Positions 1 to 9,111 of a stretch of 64,000 bases of DNA are shown piece after piece. The notes below the pieces were generated by a model. That model had not been told where the DNA came from and did not search any database. It was given only the letters and a program-made list of their open reading frames with translations. Location of the stretch: the NCBI RefSeq assembly GCF_003326675.1, contig NZ_JPWF01000003.1, positions 186,001 through 250,000 on the forward strand. Reading direction: 5' to 3'. The position numbers were made by a program, and so were the translations under genes. This DNA is from Thalassospira profundimaris (lineage in GTDB: Bacteria; Pseudomonadota; Alphaproteobacteria; Rhodospirillales; Thalassospiraceae). Position 1 is the stretch's first letter. Each line of letters begins with the position of its first letter.

Positions 1-918
1 CAGAACATCAAAACCAAGAATGCGGACGACAAAATGATCGCTGCGCAGGACGGGAAAGGAATATTGCCACAGGGGCGGCAAATTGAAATTGCGCGCCGAA
101 ATGACAAGGCGCACGAACTCCTGAATAAACAATACACAACCAAGCGATGCGACAATGATCGCCCGACCACCGGCAGCCTTGCGGCCCAGCGGGCCAAACA
201 CATTATGCCATGTCAGATGACTAAGCCCAGTACCGACAAAACAGGCCGTCAATGTCGCACCGATCACGATCAGGATGATGTTCCACCCCAAAAGGGACGA
301 AAGAAACATCCCCATGATCACGGTTGAAAGTGCCGCTGTCATGACGATTTCGCCAAACGCAAGGTTGATGCGCCCGATCAGGCCGTAAATCAGGGTAAAG
401 GAAAGGGCAAGCAATCCATAAATTGCCCCGCGCGACAAACCATTGATGGCAAGTTGAATAGCATAGGCCAGGTTTGATCCGATTTCGGGGACATCGGCAA
501 TCAATCCATGCTGATCAGGATTTTCATAGTGATCCAGTGCCGCGCGACCGACCCGATCAAGCCAGAAACGTTTCAGGATCGACAGATGGGTCGGGGAAAC
601 GGGGCCAAACCGGCTGGTTTCGATCCCGATCAATATTCCGGGTGTATTGGGTTTTTCCGATGCAGAAAACACGCAGGTCAGGCTATGGATTGGTGATGCC
701 GGTTCGGGCGTGCTGCCTGTAACTGCACTCGCATCCTGACCCGATATAATCTGATAGTGCAAAGTGATATGCGTCTGATCGCTGATCTCGTCAAATCGGG
801 TCAGAAGCCTGATTTTTTCGGCGTCATCTTCGATACCGGGAAGGGCAATGCGACAGATATTGAAGTTCCAAGGGTTTTCAACCTGACAGCCCGCAAGGCT
901 GATGGCCAGTAACGGCAT
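1..918 (-). CDS. Branched-chain amino acid ABC transporter permease (LivH type), cut off at the left edge
   Basis: Reading the minus strand gives an open frame from an ATG at 918 to base 1, 306 codons with no stop, so the C-terminal end is missing. The last ~150 residues are a LivH-like inner-membrane permease: AINGLSRGAIYGLLALSF and, later, GPLGRKAAGGRAIIVASLG are typical of subunits importing branched-chain amino acids or related amides. The first ~150 residues are not part of the permease. They begin with a hydrophobic stretch ending in LAGC, which looks like a lipoprotein or signal-peptide box, followed by a soluble segment. The frame stays open upstream of 918 through TTG codons, and a start there would give a fuller signal sequence (RQLFRILHRWHFIWLM before the LAGC stretch), so the start is uncertain. 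Extra periplasmic N-terminal segments are known in some permeases of this class, such as UrtB-like ones. Substrate unknown. Confidence 0.8.
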   Translation of the reverse strand, partial: MPLLAISLAGCQVENPWNFNICRIALPGIEDDAEKIRLLTRFDEISDQTHITLHYQIISGQDASAVTGSTPEPASPIHSLTCVFSASEKPNTPGILIGIETSRFGPVSPTHLSILKRFWLDRVGRAALDHYENPDQHGLIADVPEIGSNLAYAIQLAINGLSRGAIYGLLALSFTLIYGLIGRINLAFGEIVMTAALSTVIMGMFLSSLLGWNIILIVIGATLTACFVGTGLSHLTWHNVFGPLGRKAAGGRAIIVASLGCVLFIQEFVRLVISARNFNLPPLWQYSFPVLRSDHFVVRILGFDVL

Positions 919-1140
919 CAACCAGATGAAATGCCAGCGATGCAAAATCCTGAACAACTGACGCAATGCAAGTCCCCCGACGGAGTTCCTGATGCCATAT
1001 CCTGCTTGATTTTCAGGTTTTTACAAGAATGGGATCACATTCCTGGCCTGATTGTTGCCCCTTTTTCTTGCGATTACAGGCATCTGGTTTCAGACTTGCG
1101 CCAGATAACGAGATCAAAACCCTAAACAGGAGACGCCCGC

Positions 1141-1848
1141 ATGGCAGATGTGATCGATTACGCGATCCATGGCGAAGAAATGCAATTGGTCGAGATTGAA
1201 CTGGATCCGGGCGAAGGTGTTCGGGCCGAAGCCGGCGCCATGATGTATATGGGCGATGGCATTGCCATGCAGACCGGGACGGGCGGTGGTCTGTTTTCCG
1301 GGTTCAAGCGGATGCTGACCGGCGAAGGGTTCTTTATCACAAGCTTTGTCCATGAAGGATCGGGCAAGGGGCATGTTGCCTTTGCCGCACCCTATCCGGG
1401 CAAAATCGTCGCCCTTGATCTTGCCGAACATGGCGGGGAAATCATCTGTCAGAAAGACGCATTTCTCTGTGCAGCAGCCGGGATTGATATCGACATCGCC
1501 TTTTCCAAGAAACTTGGCGCGGGCCTGTTTGGCGGCGAAGGTTTCATTCTTCAGCGTCTTAGTGGCGATGGCATGGCCTTTATGCATGCGGGCGGCACCA
1601 TCATCCGCAAGGATTTGCAGCCCGGCCAGACATTGCGCGTTGATACCGGCGCGCTGGTGGCGATGACGCCATCCATCGATTATTCGATCAAATTTGTCGG
1701 TGGCTTCACCAACGCGCTGTTTGGTGGCGAAGGTCTATTTGTGACAACGCTTAAGGGGCCGGGCACCGTCTGGCTGCAAAGTCTGCCATTCTCGCGCCTT
1801 GCCGATCGTATCGCTGCTGCCTTGCCGCAAGACCGGAACAAGGGTTAA
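1141..1848 (+). CDS. AIM24 / TIGR00266 family protein
   Basis: A 235-residue soluble protein, glycine-rich and beta-rich. Repeated segments such as [20 protein letters not shown] and [15 protein letters not shown] are characteristic of the AIM24 family (DUF124, TIGR00266), which folds as a double-stranded beta-helix. The bacterial members have no firmly established function; the yeast namesake is mitochondrial. The start ATG is preceded by AGGAG about nine bases upstream. The gene stands alone and ends just before a strong intrinsic terminator. The family call is confident, but no reaction can be named. Confidence 0.85.
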   Translation: MADVIDYAIHGEEMQLVEIELDPGEGVRAEAGAMMYMGDGIAMQTGTGGGLFSGFKRMLTGEGFFITSFVHEGSGKGHVAFAAPYPGKIVALDLAEHGGEIICQKDAFLCAAAGIDIDIAFSKKLGAGLFGGEGFILQRLSGDGMAFMHAGGTIIRKDLQPGQTLRVDTGALVAMTPSIDYSIKFVGGFTNALFGGEGLFVTTLKGPGTVWLQSLPFSRLADRIAAALPQDRNKG

Positions 1849-1866
1849 GTAGGGACGGTACATGCA

Positions 1867-1898
1867 ACAGGGACGCTGTGGCGTCCCTGTTTTTGTTT
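1867..1898 (+). terminator. Intrinsic terminator after the AIM24-family gene
   Basis: Perfect 10-bp stem (1867-1876 with 1881-1890), loop TGTG, then a T-rich run. It lies between two convergent genes and immediately precedes the stop of the minus-strand gene at 1902. Confidence 0.85.
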
Positions 1899-1901
1899 AC
1901 G

Positions 1902-4745
1902 CTACTCTGCTTTTGGTGGCGTCGGGTTTCTAAGGTTAAATCCGGTCAACCATTCAAGGATCAGGTCGCCATTTGTATCGACCCACTGACGGGCAAGGGC
2001 GCTTGCGGTTGCGCCATCGCGAAGCCGGGACAGAAGTTCGACCAGTTCATCATTCGGGATCACGAAATTCTCAAGCAGGTTGGAAAGCTCGGGAAGGTCA
2101 TGTGCCAGTGCCTGACGATAGGCAAGGCGAATATCCGTGTCAGGCCAGCTTGTCCCGGCCCGGTTCAGGGATGTCTGATCACCATTCATGATCTGTTGCC
2201 AGATTTCGGGATCATGTGTGTCGGACTTGATAAAGGTTACATCGGCACGGGTGAAAATCGTGTCGGGATAATAGCAGAAGAACAGGGACGGGCGCTTGGT
2301 CAGGTCATTACGCTGCACCAGTGTACTGAGAATCTGATAATCAAATTCCCTAAAATCATACAGCTCGTTCAGGCCATAGGCACCAAGGCGTTCGCGTTCA
2401 ATTTCCGAAGAAGCCCATCCTTCATCGCCGACCCAGATATCGCCTTTGCCGTCACCGGACATGTCAAACTGTGCCGAAATTGCCGGGTTTTTCAGGTCCT
2501 TGATGGTCAGGGGGCCGAATGATGCCTGATCGAACCCGGCATAACACAGGCCCTGTTTGCCGATGACGCGGTTGGTGCTGAGTTTGACGGTACCAAATGC
2601 CCGGACATAACGGCGGATCAGCTTGGGATTGTTTTGAACCCAGATTTCCGGATGGATATCGATGCGGCCATCTGAATCACTCATCTCACGGAAAGCTTGG
2701 TCATTCGCGCTGCTGATCAGGTTTGCCGATCGGTGAATATATTCCTCGACAATGTTTGCAAGAATATGAGCCTTGATTTCGGCCGAGGGCCAGTCCAGCA
2801 GCGCAATATCAATCTCGTTGCGTCCCTGTGTTCCAAGAATGGCAAGCGGGGAAGTTTCAGGCATCGGGTTCTTTTCAAAGGATTGATACAGGAACCCGTA
2901 CCCAAATCCGCCAACCAGAAATGAAAACACGGCAAAGACCCAATAGATTGCGGGGCCTGCATCAACATCAAAGGACTTTGATTTCAGCGTGCTGATGATC
3001 TGCTGCGACAGATCGGGTTTTGCGTCGGGATTTTCCGGTGCTGTGTCTGCGGGAACCCCTGCTAGCGTATTGATGTAACTCAGGATGCTTCTGCATTGCA
3101 GGGCATGGTCGCGGCGGATCTGTGTGTATTTGTCGCGGTCATGAATGATCAGCAAAAGATAGATCATTGAAGTCGCAACGATCATGGCAAACAGTGATGC
3201 CGACAATGTTTCAGGTCGGAAAATCAACGAAAACAGAACGTTGGTCGCACCCAGCAAAATCAGGATCACATATTCGCCCGGTGTGATCCGGTCACTTTCA
3301 AGGGTCAGCATCTTGTCGCCGATCCGAAACAGTTCAAGAACCTGTTCGCGATCTTCATCGGACTTTGCATAGGCCGGAAGAATGGAAGATTTCAGCGTCT
3401 CGGTATGTTGCTGGGTCTTTCCCAGCACACGAACGTCATCAAAGGCGCGCAAGAATGTATGAAGATGAATCAGGCTGTATTCACGCAACAGGCTGAAATG
3501 GCTTTGTTCGACCACTTTGTGTTCGTTCTGTTCGCATATCGCCATCAGTTTCTGGCGGAAATCCCCCAGAAGGTCTTCGCGCTCCCGATTAAGGGACGTG
3601 GTTCTTTCAAGGGCGAATGTCGCCAGCAACACAAAGAAGACGGTCGATACCGCAAGCAGATCGTAATAATTGTCAATGGTGGCTGCTGGAACCACCAAAA
3701 GCCAGATGCCGATCAAACAGATGGCAATAAACAGAAACAGCAGTGACGATTTGAGCGAATATTTCAGAGCGAGGAAAATATTCGATGAGACGATCAGCAC
3801 AGACGCCACTGCCTCGTATTGGGTCAGAAGCCTGCTATCAACAAGTGCCAGAATGATGACTGAACCAATTGGCATCAGATACCAAAGGATGCCAACAGAC
3901 GCGTTATCGGCCTGAAATACCGAAAGGTCATAAAGCAGGCTGCCAATGGCAAGAATGAAGATGCCAACGCAAGCAATTTGCAACATGTTGAACAGATCGA
4001 CATCGACAATCTGTGGTTCACTGACAAACAAAGCCACAAGGAACAAAGGTGCCGCGATGCTTCGGGCAAAGGTTTCTGTCAAAAGACCTTTCTTGAAGTT
4101 GCTAAGACCAAGATTTTCTTCTTCGGAAACCTGTTTCCAGCCATCCATGCATTTCATACGAAACAGGCAATTGGTCGCCATCGCGATGCCGCCAAGGAAG
4201 GCAAGGCCAATGGTCTTGAACATTTCACCTTCAAGTAAAATCCAGTCGGCAAAATCCATATTTGGTGCTGTCAGAAGGACAAAACCGGCAAACGCAGCAC
4301 CCGAAAAAATATAGTCATTTACCGTGATTCTGCCGGTTTTGTTCCGGTATGCCGTGTCGATGTAAAGAAACAGGATCGGCCAGGTTTCAAAAACCAGAAT
4401 GGCAACCACGTCGAAATCAGACGACGACTTCAAAGCTCCGTACAACAAAAGATGATTTAGGCAAATCATCAATCCCGAAGTCAGAGTAGGCAGGGCAAGC
4501 AAACGGAAACGGGCGCGGGAAAACAAAGCGCTTCCGAGATGGGCTATTTGACGGCGAAAGACAATAACCGCGAACAGAAGGGTCGAAGCAGCGGCAAAGC
4601 TGTGTGCCATCGCCGCGACCTGAAACATTCCGATCTGATCAACAAGATGGTTGACCACCGGGGGATACAGCATCCAGAGGCCGACCGACAGAATCATCAG
4701 AACAACGGGTTGCTTGTATGTCCATTTGGCAAATTGCCGGACCAT
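1902..4745 (-). CDS. DMT-type transporter fused to a ProX/OpuAC-like substrate-binding domain
   Basis: A 947-residue protein with an ATG start and AGGAG seven bases upstream. Residues ~1-340 contain about ten hydrophobic helices arranged like an EamA/DMT-superfamily permease. Two more helices follow (~345-385), then a polar cytoplasmic segment, a further helix pair (~485-535), another polar stretch and a last helix near 605-625. The remaining ~320 residues resemble the glycine betaine binding protein ProX: a SGDGKGDIWVGDEGW segment matches the conserved ProX NGDGKADL..CNPGW region, and the end (LPELSNLLENF, then a short helix and ARQW) matches the usual OpuAC tail. Two of the ProX cage tryptophans appear kept (IW in HPEIW, GW in DEGW); the third looks replaced by Tyr in FFCYYP. 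Such a domain normally belongs to an ABC transporter. Here it would face the periplasm, tethered to a secondary carrier; a betaine-like ligand is inferred only. Confidence 0.7.
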   Translation of the reverse strand: MVRQFAKWTYKQPVVLMILSVGLWMLYPPVVNHLVDQIGMFQVAAMAHSFAAASTLLFAVIVFRRQIAHLGSALFSRARFRLLALPTLTSGLMICLNHLLLYGALKSSSDFDVVAILVFETWPILFLYIDTAYRNKTGRITVNDYIFSGAAFAGFVLLTAPNMDFADWILLEGEMFKTIGLAFLGGIAMATNCLFRMKCMDGWKQVSEEENLGLSNFKKGLLTETFARSIAAPLFLVALFVSEPQIVDVDLFNMLQIACVGIFILAIGSLLYDLSVFQADNASVGILWYLMPIGSVIILALVDSRLLTQYEAVASVLIVSSNIFLALKYSLKSSLLFLFIAICLIGIWLLVVPAATIDNYYDLLAVSTVFFVLLATFALERTTSLNREREDLLGDFRQKLMAICEQNEHKVVEQSHFSLLREYSLIHLHTFLRAFDDVRVLGKTQQHTETLKSSILPAYAKSDEDREQVLELFRIGDKMLTLESDRITPGEYVILILLGATNVLFSLIFRPETLSASLFAMIVATSMIYLLLIIHDRDKYTQIRRDHALQCRSILSYINTLAGVPADTAPENPDAKPDLSQQIISTLKSKSFDVDAGPAIYWVFAVFSFLVGGFGYGFLYQSFEKNPMPETSPLAILGTQGRNEIDIALLDWPSAEIKAHILANIVEEYIHRSANLISSANDQAFREMSDSDGRIDIHPEIWVQNNPKLIRRYVRAFGTVKLSTNRVIGKQGLCYAGFDQASFGPLTIKDLKNPAISAQFDMSGDGKGDIWVGDEGWASSEIERERLGAYGLNELYDFREFDYQILSTLVQRNDLTKRPSLFFCYYPDTIFTRADVTFIKSDTHDPEIWQQIMNGDQTSLNRAGTSWPDTDIRLAYRQALAHDLPELSNLLENFVIPNDELVELLSRLRDGATASALARQWVDTNGDLILEWLTGFNLRNPTPPKAE

Positions 4746-4999
4746 TGAGTTCTCCTGACGGTATCGGATGCTAGATCGCTGATTTCATTTCGATCGTCCA
4801 AAATATTGGATTGCCCGTGTGGCTCAACCCCCATGGGCAAAAAATGTCAAAATTGTCAGAAAACGTAAAAGGTAATACCAATTTCGGATATCTCGGCGTA
4901 AGGTAGCCACCCCATATCGCAGGGGACTGGATTGGACCCCACATAGACAAACCGGTTTTCCGACTGCCACCAGGAACTAAAAGGCCAAAGAGTTACATC

Positions 5000-6403
5000 A
5001 TGTCAGATCGCAAATATGAACGCATCGAAACCCCCGAAAGCCTGATCAGCGCCTTGCGCGAGATGCTTGGGGATCGGCTGTCAACCGCGCAGGCAGTGCT
5101 TGAACAGCACGGCAAGGATGAAAGCTGGCACGAGGCATCGCCGCCCGATGCCGTCGTTTTTGCGACCTCGACCGAGGAAGTGGCCGAAGTCGTCAAACTT
5201 TGCGTTGCCCATGATGTTCCAATTGTTCCGTTCGGAACGGGATCATCGCTTGAAGGACATGTTGCGGCCCTGCGCGGCGGGATTTGCATTGACGTATCGC
5301 GGATGGATGCGATCCTTGAAGTCAATAACGAAGACCTTGATTGCCGTGTTCAGGCTGGCGTGACCCGCGAACAACTTAATGATCACTTGCGCGATACCGG
5401 TCTGTTTTTCCCGATTGATCCGGGTGCGAATGCCTCGATCGGTGGCATGACTGCAACCCGCGCATCGGGCACCAATGCGGTGCGTTATGGCACCATGCGC
5501 GACAACGTTTTGAGCCTGACCGTGGTAACCCCGGAAGGCAAGATCATCAAAACCGCCAACCGTGCGCGCAAATCATCGGCCGGTTATGACCTGACCCGCC
5601 TGTTTGTCGGGTCCGAGGGTACGCTTGGTGTGATCACCGAAATCGCTTTGAAGCTTTATGGCATCCCCGAAGCAATGTCGGCCGCTGTTTGTGCCTTCCC
5701 GACGGTCGAAGCCGCAGTTGATACCGTGATCCTGACCATTCAGGCCGGTATTCCGGTTGCCCGTATCGAATTCCTTGATGAATTGCAGGTTCGCGCGGTC
5801 AATAACTATTCCAAGCTTGATCACAAGGAAGCCCCGACCCTGTTCTTTGAATTCCACGGCACCGAAGCCGGCGTGAAGGAACAGGCAGAGTTTGTTCAGT
5901 CCGTCGCCGAAGAATACGGTGCCGAGGAATTCCAGTGGGCAACCCGTCAGGAAGACCGCAACAAACTTTGGGCGGCGCGTCACAAGGCCTATTACGCATC
6001 GCTTCAGCTGGAACCGGGCAAAGCCGGTATGCCGACCGATGTGTGCGTGCCTATTTCAAAACTGGCCGAGGCGATCACCGAAACCCGTGCCGATTGCGAT
6101 GCCAGCCCGCTGACCTGCACGATCATCGGTCATGTCGGCGATGGCAACTTCCACACCTTGATCCTGCTCGATCCCGAAGACCCGGCACAGATGGAAGAAG
6201 CCAACCGTCTGCACAAGCGCATGGTCGAACGCGCCCTGAAACTCGGCGGCACCTGCACGGGTGAACATGGTATCGGCTATGGCAAGCTGGACTTCATGGT
6301 TGCCGAGCATGGCGAAGATACCATTGCCATGATGCGCGCCATCAAGGCAGCGATTGATCCCAAAGGTCTGATGAACCCGGGCAAGCTTATTCCGGGCCTG
6401 TGA
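5000..6403 (+). CDS. FAD-linked oxidase, D-lactate dehydrogenase (cytochrome) / glycolate oxidase GlcD type
   Basis: A 467-residue soluble flavoprotein of the VAO/PCMH family. The FAD pyrophosphate loop is PFGTGSSLEGH (residues 77-87), and the GGMTATRASGTNAVRYGTM stretch continues the FAD domain. The C-terminal half carries the conserved GHVGDGNFH and GEHGIGYGK histidine motifs, and the protein ends in NPGKLIPG. These features fit enzymes oxidising D-2-hydroxy acids such as D-lactate or glycolate and passing electrons to cytochrome c or quinone. No separate iron-sulfur partner (GlcF type) is next to it, which favours the single-subunit DLD-like form. It is transcribed alone, divergent from the large transporter fusion. 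Exact substrate not determinable from sequence. Confidence 0.85.
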   Translation: MSDRKYERIETPESLISALREMLGDRLSTAQAVLEQHGKDESWHEASPPDAVVFATSTEEVAEVVKLCVAHDVPIVPFGTGSSLEGHVAALRGGICIDVSRMDAILEVNNEDLDCRVQAGVTREQLNDHLRDTGLFFPIDPGANASIGGMTATRASGTNAVRYGTMRDNVLSLTVVTPEGKIIKTANRARKSSAGYDLTRLFVGSEGTLGVITEIALKLYGIPEAMSAAVCAFPTVEAAVDTVILTIQAGIPVARIEFLDELQVRAVNNYSKLDHKEAPTLFFEFHGTEAGVKEQAEFVQSVAEEYGAEEFQWATRQEDRNKLWAARHKAYYASLQLEPGKAGMPTDVCVPISKLAEAITETRADCDASPLTCTIIGHVGDGNFHTLILLDPEDPAQMEEANRLHKRMVERALKLGGTCTGEHGIGYGKLDFMVAEHGEDTIAMMRAIKAAIDPKGLMNPGKLIPGL

Positions 6404-6432
6404 TTTCATCATACAATTTCGAAAGACACAGC

Positions 6433-6465
6433 AAAACGGGGCCATTTGGCCCCGTTTTCTTTTTT
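6433..6465 (+). terminator. Intrinsic terminator after the FAD oxidase gene
   Basis: Perfect 11-bp stem (6433-6443 with 6448-6458), loop ATTT, then CTTTTTT. It touches the stop codon of the convergent LpxR-like gene and may serve both. Confidence 0.85.
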
Positions 6466-7552
6466 AGAACCGGAAGGACAGGGACAGGGACCCGAACTGG
6501 TCAGCACCGCTTTGCGCGGTGAATTCCGGGGTGCGATAAACATGGGTGTAGGTCAGGCGTGCCTGGCCGATAATGACGGCAAAGCCGATTTGAAGATCAC
6601 CGACCAGCGGTTCCTTGTCGACCGATGCGCTATCGGCAAAGGTATTGCCATCAAGGGTGATGTCACGCAGCACATAGCGCCCGGCAAAACCGGCAAACAG
6701 ATAGCCGCTTATCGGGAAGCCGTCGGTATCAGGGACAAAGAAATCCGATCCCGGAAGGCTTGGGCGAATGCGCGGCGGGCCGTAATCGGCCGGCAAGTCA
6801 AAGCCCATCCGGAACATGGTGCCAAGCTCGGCATTGGTGAATGCGTTGCCAAGGGTGACAGCCCCGTGCGGGGTGGCATCAAATTCGATCCCGGCAATAT
6901 CGGCTTCAAACCAGCTGCGATATTTCCGTTCATAGGTTAGGCCAATGATCGGCTCGTTCTTGATCTGGTTGTCCCAGCCTTCGGGGTGGGGGCTGTTGAT
7001 TTGTTTATGGACAAAGGATTGCGTTTTATCGGCAAGCGATGCCGGACCGACCACACCAAGCGTCAGTTCAAGCGTATCAATGCGGGAATAGTTGCTTTCA
7101 CCATCACTCGATTGAAGTCCGGTATCAGACAGAAGCCCCGCCGTCCCATAGAGCATCCCGGCCCAGGGACGTTCATTTGGCTGGGGCTCGGAAATGGTGA
7201 TGTCATCGGGGGTATACATGGTTTGGCCCAGCGAATAGCTGGTGCGAATGCGGCCCTCGGATGCAAAGAACGGCACCTGTTTGGCAACATTCAAAAAGGC
7301 GGCCGGTGCACTGTCTTCTGGTGAAACAAAGGCCAGCCGGACACCGTTGGTGTAGTGCTTGTCTGTATTGGTGGGGGTGAACAGATCGTTCTCGACCGAC
7401 AGCGATATTCCCCATTTGTCATCGGGGGTGCGGGTCGATTGCGGGCCGCTTGCGGTATTGGTTTGCGCATGCAGATCACCCGTTCCAGCCATAAGGGCCA
7501 CCAGTGACACGGATAGAACGAAAAGATGCCGAACTGCCGGAGCCTGATACAT
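6464..7552 (-). CDS. LpxR-family outer-membrane lipid A 3'-O-deacylase (DUF2219)
   Basis: A 362-residue protein with an N-terminal signal peptide (hydrophobic core VLSVSLVALMAG, likely cut after LHA), a beta-strand-rich body and a terminal phenylalanine (SLSFRF), as expected of an outer-membrane barrel. Family marks are present: VENDLF with the Asn-Asp pair, HYTNGVRLAF, SYSLGQTMYTPDDI, ERPWAGMLY and TQSFVHKQI. In the characterised Salmonella LpxR, the corresponding Asn-Asp, Thr and Gln...His residues form the calcium-dependent active site that removes the 3'-acyloxyacyl group of lipid A; all appear kept here. It stands alone, with a perfect palindrome about 110 bases upstream. The family is secure; activity on this organism's lipid A is inferred. 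Confidence 0.85.
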   Translation of the reverse strand: MYQAPAVRHLFVLSVSLVALMAGTGDLHAQTNTASGPQSTRTPDDKWGISLSVENDLFTPTNTDKHYTNGVRLAFVSPEDSAPAAFLNVAKQVPFFASEGRIRTSYSLGQTMYTPDDITISEPQPNERPWAGMLYGTAGLLSDTGLQSSDGESNYSRIDTLELTLGVVGPASLADKTQSFVHKQINSPHPEGWDNQIKNEPIIGLTYERKYRSWFEADIAGIEFDATPHGAVTLGNAFTNAELGTMFRMGFDLPADYGPPRIRPSLPGSDFFVPDTDGFPISGYLFAGFAGRYVLRDITLDGNTFADSASVDKEPLVGDLQIGFAVIIGQARLTYTHVYRTPEFTAQSGADQFGSLSLSFRF

Positions 7553-7660
7553 AAGAATTCTATCTCATAAATGCTGTTGGTTGGCTGAAACTGAAGCAAA
7601 GTCATACTGTTGACCACCAATTTTGGATAATTTGTGGCGGCTTTTTCAAGGGGTTTTGTA

Positions 7661-7678
7661 ATGGTGTGATCACACCAT
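7661..7678. promoter_or_regulatory. 18-bp perfect palindrome, candidate operator of the LpxR-like gene
   Basis: ATGGTGTGATCACACCAT is an uninterrupted perfect palindrome about 110 bases upstream of the LpxR-like start, in the 262-bp gap between two minus-strand genes. It has no T-run, so it does not look like a terminator. TGGT..ACCA ends resemble GntR-type sites, while the TGTGATCACA core lacks the 6-bp spacer of a CRP site. Regulator unknown. Confidence 0.45.
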
Positions 7679-7760
7679 GCCGTGATGATGAAACATCCGG
7701 CTGTTCCAAATGTTCCCGAAACTGGAAAAATGACAAGTTGGAGTGTGGTGACAGCAAAGC

Positions 7761-7786
7761 AAACGCCGCCTCAATGGGCGGCGTTT
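7761..7786 (-). terminator. Hairpin terminator after the DUF2189 gene
   Basis: Perfect 10-bp stem (7761-7770 with 7777-7786), 6-base loop. It lies just beyond the stop of the minus-strand gene. The T-run on the minus strand is short, so strength is uncertain. Confidence 0.6.
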
Positions 7787-7814
7787 GTCTTGGTCGGATG
7801 TCATAAGGTCGTGA

Positions 7815-8651
7815 TCAGGGCACCTGACGACGCAGCCGCGCAACATCGGATTGGCTGGTATCGATGATCCCGCGATAGGCATGCCAGCTTGAATAGCCAA
7901 GCAATGGCATCATCACCGCCAGGCCGAACATAAAGACCACCATGCCGCAAGCCGCAAGAATGGCGATGACCGCCGCCCAGCCAACAAGGACTTTCCAGTT
8001 CTTCCGGAATGCTGCCACGCTGATGATCACAGCGGTAATCACATCAACATCGCGATCAACCAGAAGCGGGATCGAAACGACAGATATGGCGAAAACAATA
8101 AGCGCCAGACCACCACCCAGAATGCTTCCGGTAATCAGGAAGGTGATGGCATCACGGGAAAAGAAAGTTTCCCAAATCAAAACATCAAGGGATGGCATCG
8201 ATCCATTGTAAAACAGCGCAAACAGCAACATTGCAATGCGCGTCCAGGCCAGGAAGAACAGCATCAAAATAACGCCAATCGCCCCGATTTGCCCGGGATT
8301 GCGCCGAAAACCGTTCAGGCTGTGCCAGATGGTAACATTTTCGCCCATCTCGAGGCGGCGGCTGGTTTCATAAAGGCCGACGGCCACCAGTGGTGCCAGC
8401 AACATGAACCCCGCAGCAAGCGGCAAAGTCAGATAGGGCTGCCCGGTTCTGAAAATGCTGAGAATCATCAGCCACCCGGCCAGAACACACATCGCACCGT
8501 AAATCAGGCCGATTGCCGGGGTTCGTTTGAAATCGCGCCACCCGGCTTGTAACCATGCGCCGGATTGATCCGTGGTGATTTTGCGGATGGTGATGCCATG
8601 CAGGCTTGGTTCGACCGTATTTTCTGGCGTTTGTGCAATTGTCTCGGTCAT
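7815..8651 (-). CDS. DUF2189 integral membrane protein
   Basis: A 278-residue inner-membrane protein with about six hydrophobic segments (for example IGLIYGAMCVLAGWLMIL, LTLPLAAGFMLLAPLVAVGLYE and LVGWAAVIAILAACGMVVFMFG). The order, including WLQAGWRDFKRTPAIGLIYG near the start, and SWHAYRGIID near the end, matches DUF2189, a family common in alpha- and betaproteobacteria with no established function. It sits alone between the LpxR-like gene and a 460-bp spacer. No catalytic motif was recognised. Confidence 0.8.
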   Translation of the reverse strand: MTETIAQTPENTVEPSLHGITIRKITTDQSGAWLQAGWRDFKRTPAIGLIYGAMCVLAGWLMILSIFRTGQPYLTLPLAAGFMLLAPLVAVGLYETSRRLEMGENVTIWHSLNGFRRNPGQIGAIGVILMLFFLAWTRIAMLLFALFYNGSMPSLDVLIWETFFSRDAITFLITGSILGGGLALIVFAISVVSIPLLVDRDVDVITAVIISVAAFRKNWKVLVGWAAVIAILAACGMVVFMFGLAVMMPLLGYSSWHAYRGIIDTSQSDVARLRRQVP

Positions 8652-9111
8652 TTAATCCTCCCTGTCGCTGTGAAGCGCTCCGATCTTTCGTCGGTGATGA
8701 AAGTCAGGATTGAATTTCTTGTTTTCTAAAATGTATCATTTTAATCAGCGATTTCCAGTATCCAGTTGATTCTAAAGTCGGTCTTTGGAACTGTTCAAAT
8801 TGTTGGGAATGGAATTATGATTTGATTTCTGATTGTTCAGGTCTTGTTTTTATTTATTAAAAATTGTGGAATTTCAAACGGCTGCTTGATCCCGGCCTTC
8901 GGGCCACTCACATGATAGGAACGGTTGTGGATGGGCGTGTTGAAAGCAATCTCTGTCGCTGGACATGATGCAAAGTGAAGAATGCAACATTCTCTCGCCA
9001 TTTTCTGTTGCGACAGCTATCACGAGCCTTATTCTTTTGGACTTAAAATCAAACCATTAAAGGTCACAGCCCACGGGCAGAATGATCTTGCGAGCGAGCG
9101 GAGCCTGACTG
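8652..9111. other. 460-bp divergent intergenic region, AT-rich in part
   Basis: Separates the divergent DUF2189 and AsmA genes. Bases ~8700-8880 are clearly AT-rich compared with the surroundings, as expected of a promoter zone. No RNA gene, repeat or convincing coding frame was recognised; a short hairpin (GGCC-TTC-GGGCC, near 8897) is the only structure noted. Confidence 0.5.
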
